A stretch of 8,158 nt of DNA from Oscillospiraceae bacterium. Lineage in GTDB: Bacteria > Bacillota_A > Clostridia > Oscillospirales > Oscillospiraceae. Of this stretch, positions 6,533 to 8,158 are shown piece after piece; within the stretch, counting starts at the first letter, position 1; every line of letters starts with the position of its first letter. The notes under the pieces were generated by a model. It had not been told where the DNA came from, searched no databases, and saw nothing but the letters and a program-made list of their open reading frames with translations. The stretch is taken from NCBI GenBank assembly GCA_017381835.1, contig JAFOBK010000260.1:1-8158 (forward strand), given 5' to 3'. The position numbers and the translations under genes were made by a program.

Positions 6533-6787
6533 ATGAGTAAGGTCTGTTCTCTATGCCGTGAAAAGCTCCCAACCCTGGAAAGCTGTACATGCAAATCGGT
6601 CCTGTACATGGGCGAGCCTGTTTCACGAATCCAATTTGGAGAGGAAGAATACGATTGGGGTACAGCTCGATGCGCAAGCTGTGGTGTCCCGCGGGGGGCC
6701 TTTCACCATGAAAACTGTAGTCAGGAGATTTGTCCTTTGTGCGGTGAGTTGATGCACATCTGTGACTGCGAAATCACGCTAGAATAA
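6533..6787 (+). CDS. Small cysteine-rich putative zinc-binding protein (84 aa)
   Basis: Eleven of 84 residues are cysteine: C5, C8, C18, C20, C47, C50, C62, C67, C70, C77 and C79, with histidines H58 and H59. The pairs C5-x2-C8, C47-x2-C50 and C67-x2-C70 look like zinc knuckles. The block CASCGVPRGAFHHENC followed by EICPLCGELMHICDCE matches a recurring pattern I recall in small uncharacterised actinobacterial and Firmicutes proteins, often on mobile elements. Two zinc sites are plausible. The role is unknown: it could bind nucleic acid or be a protein-interaction module. Transcription may come from read-through of the terminator 30 bases upstream. After the stop the 288-base non-coding region begins. 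Confidence 0.75.
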   Translation: MSKVCSLCREKLPTLESCTCKSVLYMGEPVSRIQFGEEEYDWGTARCASCGVPRGAFHHENCSQEICPLCGELMHICDCEITLE

Positions 6788-6839
6788 CCCTGGGTGCGCA
6801 ATCAAAGCGGCTGGTCAGAAATGCTCCTTTTCATTTTGA

Positions 6840-6868
6840 TTGACGAACAAAGAGATCTGTGGTATAAT
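6840..6868 (+). promoter_or_regulatory. Near-consensus sigma-70/sigma-A promoter with extended -10
   Basis: The -35 is TTGACG (6840-6845), the spacer is exactly 17 bases, and the -10 is TATAAT (6863-6868), preceded by TGG (6860-6862), an extended -10 TGn. The predicted start is about 6875. This is the strongest promoter in the window. An 8-bp inverted repeat, CAATCAAA (6799-6806) and TTTGATTG (6835-6842), reaches into the -35 and could be an operator half-site pair. Confidence 0.85.
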
Positions 6869-6888
6869 ACGGATGTAAGTATCCGAGG

Positions 6889-6903
6889 TTCACATCCTGT
6901 GAA
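6889..6903. repeat. 15-base palindrome TTCACA-TCC-TGTGAA
   Basis: TTCACA and TGTGAA are perfect inverse copies around a TCC centre. They lie 14-28 bases downstream of the predicted transcription start. As DNA this could be an operator for a dimeric repressor. As RNA it is the first hairpin of the leader or small RNA. Confidence 0.5.
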
Positions 6904-6927
6904 TCAACCGTTTATCAGATTTTTTTG

Positions 6928-6966
6928 AGTGTCATTTGCCCGTATGGGGTAAATGGCACTTTTTTT
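6928..6966 (+). terminator. Strong intrinsic terminator (first of two)
   Basis: Bases 6928-6941 (AGTGTCATTTGCCC) pair with 6947-6960 (GGGTAAATGGCACT) over 14 pairs including two G-U pairs, with a five-base loop GTATG. An unbroken T-run extends to 6966. It lies about 55 bases after the predicted transcription start and more than 100 bases before the next gene, so it should stop most transcripts from the promoter at 6840 unless antitermination occurs. Confidence 0.85.
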
Positions 6967-6995
6967 GTTTCCGGCCAATTTCATATTTGGTAACT

Positions 6996-7029
6996 AGCCA
7001 GTAGTCCTTCGGGGGTACTGGCTTTTGTT
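6996..7029 (+). terminator. Second terminator-like hairpin with UUCG tetraloop
   Basis: AGCCAGTA (6996-7003) pairs with TACTGGCT (7016-7023). After a G-G mismatch, TCC (7005-7007) pairs with GGG (7012-7014, one G-U pair) around a C(UUCG)G tetraloop (7008-7011). TTTTGTT follows. Two terminator-like structures in tandem between a consensus promoter and the next start codon suggest attenuation control, or a back-up stop for the small RNA. Confidence 0.7.
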
Positions 7030-7075
7030 ATATATCCGGCGGCATGACCGTCTCAAAAATGAAAGGAGAATATCT

Positions 7076-8158
7076 ATGTTACCCTGTCAAGACAACTATG
7101 CAACCACGTTCGATTCCTATCCGGCAATGCTCACCTACCATGAAACGATGAGCAAAGAAACTACCTGGCGCCGCTGCAAAGTCAGCGAGATGCACATTGA
7201 ACCTTTGGACACCGGTTCTCCGCTGTTCAGCAAGCCTGCGGACTTCTCTGCCGGCATCAGCGAGGAAGCTGTGATCGATACGGCAGCCAATCTGGGTCTG
7301 GCACTGCGCGTCGGTAGTGATCTCTATCCCATTCGCTCTACGGCCTATAAGACCCTGCTTGACCGTGCGAAAATCGGTGGCACCGCATTGCCGAAGCTGA
7401 AGCGGAAAGACCTGGCAGACGTTCTGAATGCCTGTCTGGCGCTGTATTCTACTGAGGCGTTGCTGCTTGTCCGAGATGAGAAAGTGTCTGCTGCCCATTC
7501 TGGTGACATGAAGGACTATTCTGTGCTTCCTATGGATGAACTTCTCCATGCTCTGGAGAAGAACATGGAAGCCAGATTTCCCGGCTACCAGTTTGAAAGC
7601 GGATATTCTGACCATGCATTTACAAGTGGCTGCTGGACGTTCCCGGCGCAAAAGGATGATCTTCTGGGCACCTACAGCAAAATGCTGGCATCCAAGGGTA
7701 AGAGTACCATGGCCGCGAAGCTTGTACCCGGTATCCGGTTCATGACTTCCGATACGGGAATCGCCTCTGCGAAGGTATCTGCAATGCTCATGGGTACACA
7801 GCACCCGATCCACATTGGCGGATGTATTTCCGTGGATCACCGGCTGCAGAAGAAGGTTTCCGACTTTGAAAAGGAACTGGATCAGCTGTTTGCGCAATTC
7901 TGTGATTCTGTTGGCAAACTCCAGACGCTACTGGAAATCGAACTGGATTACCCGGTGAATGCAATGACCCGCATTTGCAAGAAGCTTTCTCTTCCCAAGA
8001 AGGAAGCTCTGGAAGCTATTGCGATGTTCGAGATGGCATATGGCGGCGGTACTGCTACTGCTCATGACGTGTTCATGGCCCTGCAGGAGATCCCGTACCT
8101 GATGAAGATCCATAAGATGCCTGAAGCGAAGATGCTGGTCGTGGAAGAGAACATGGCC
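7076..8158 (+). CDS. DUF932-like phage/plasmid-type protein, 3' end outside the window
   Basis: The frame is open for 361 codons from ATG 7076 to the last base with no stop, so the gene is truncated by the window, not by mutation. AAAGGAGA at 7062-7069 supports the start. The length and the layout (N-terminal VSEMHIEPLDTGSPLF, a central FMTSDTGIASAKVSAML, a long charged helical segment, then AMFEMAYGGGTATAHDVFMALQEI near 317-338) resemble the DUF932 / phage-plasmid-like protein family found on Firmicutes conjugative elements and prophages. The function of that family is not established. The family call is by overall appearance, not by a decisive motif, so treat it as tentative; the coding call is firm. 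Expression probably depends on the promoter at 6840 reading through two hairpins, or on read-through from upstream. Confidence 0.75.
   Translation, partial: MLPCQDNYATTFDSYPAMLTYHETMSKETTWRRCKVSEMHIEPLDTGSPLFSKPADFSAGISEEAVIDTAANLGLALRVGSDLYPIRSTAYKTLLDRAKIGGTALPKLKRKDLADVLNACLALYSTEALLLVRDEKVSAAHSGDMKDYSVLPMDELLHALEKNMEARFPGYQFESGYSDHAFTSGCWTFPAQKDDLLGTYSKMLASKGKSTMAAKLVPGIRFMTSDTGIASAKVSAMLMGTQHPIHIGGCISVDHRLQKKVSDFEKELDQLFAQFCDSVGKLQTLLEIELDYPVNAMTRICKKLSLPKKEALEAIAMFEMAYGGGTATAHDVFMALQEIPYLMKIHKMPEAKMLVVEENMA

Larger units (their letters stand above)
6875..6966 (+). ncRNA. Candidate small RNA or terminated leader transcript
   Basis: A transcript from the promoter at 6840-6868 to the terminator ending at 6966 would be about 92 bases long. 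It has no credible reading frame: the ATG at 6873 is followed at once by TAA. Its 5' part folds into a short hairpin, GGTTCACA (6887-6894) with TGTGAATC (6898-6905), loop TCC and one G-U pair. A single-stranded stretch with a T-run (6920-6926) follows, and then the terminator stem. It is either a free-standing small RNA or the attenuated leader of the gene at 7076. No Rfam family is recognised. Confidence 0.45.
6788..7075 (+). other. 288-base non-coding region: promoter, palindrome and tandem terminators
   Basis: No protein-coding frame with a ribosome binding site is visible in this stretch on the + strand. From 5' to 3' it holds an inverted repeat (6799-6806/6835-6842), a degenerate second copy of the earlier terminator sequence (CAAAGCGGCT and TGCTCCTTTTCATT, 6803-6835), the consensus promoter, the palindrome and both terminator hairpins. 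It ends with the SD AAAGGAGA (7062-7069), six bases before ATG 7076. Confidence 0.7.

Noticed and set aside
7079..7897. 272-codon open frame on the minus strand within the DUF932-like gene
   Set aside because: It is antisense to a 361-codon frame with a good SD and a sensible composition; its own translation is Arg/His/Gln-rich without motifs.

Overview
The window reads as one transcriptional direction (all supported genes on the + strand) from a Gram-positive, Clostridia-type bacterium. The reasons are strong AGGAGG-type ribosome binding sites, intrinsic stem-loop/T-run terminators, roughly balanced base composition, and gene families common on Firmicutes mobile elements (a YopX-domain protein, a DUF932-like protein, small cysteine-rich proteins). 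No integrase, relaxase, structural phage gene, tRNA or rRNA is present. Assignment to an integrative/conjugative element, plasmid or prophage is therefore an inference from gene content.

Region 1 (65-4473) is a tight three-gene block. It holds a MoxR/AAA_5-type AAA+ ATPase with a large unassigned N-terminal half, a 758-residue protein joining an HExxH zincin-like N-terminal domain through a long acidic/Gly-Ser linker to a C-terminal von Willebrand A (VWA) domain with a complete MIDAS, and a 74-residue orphan. AAA+ plus VWA is the architecture of chelatase and MoxR co-factor pairs (CobS/CobT, CbbQ/CbbO, RavA/ViaA), in which the ATPase and the VWA protein act together to remodel a client. Here a probable metallopeptidase is built into the VWA partner, and the ATPase has a non-canonical Walker B (Gln where Asp is expected). 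This module is the most interesting protein content of the window.

Region 2 (4474-4593) is a 120-base gap with three copies of a TTGCCCAT arm, two direct and one inverted. They can form two mutually exclusive hairpins just before the next ribosome binding site. Region 3 (4594-6502) is a two-gene unit: an uncharacterised 373-residue protein with a WDWYQIGGRW motif and a zinc-ribbon/YopX-domain protein, closed by a good intrinsic terminator. Region 4 (6533-6787) is an 84-residue protein with 11 cysteines.

Region 5 (6788-7075) is a 288-base non-coding stretch. It contains a near-consensus sigma-70/sigma-A promoter with extended -10, a short palindrome, a strong terminator about 90 bases after the predicted start, and a second hairpin with a UUCG loop. 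It is either a small RNA gene or an attenuated leader for the last gene. Region 6 (7076-8158) is a DUF932-like gene cut off by the window end.
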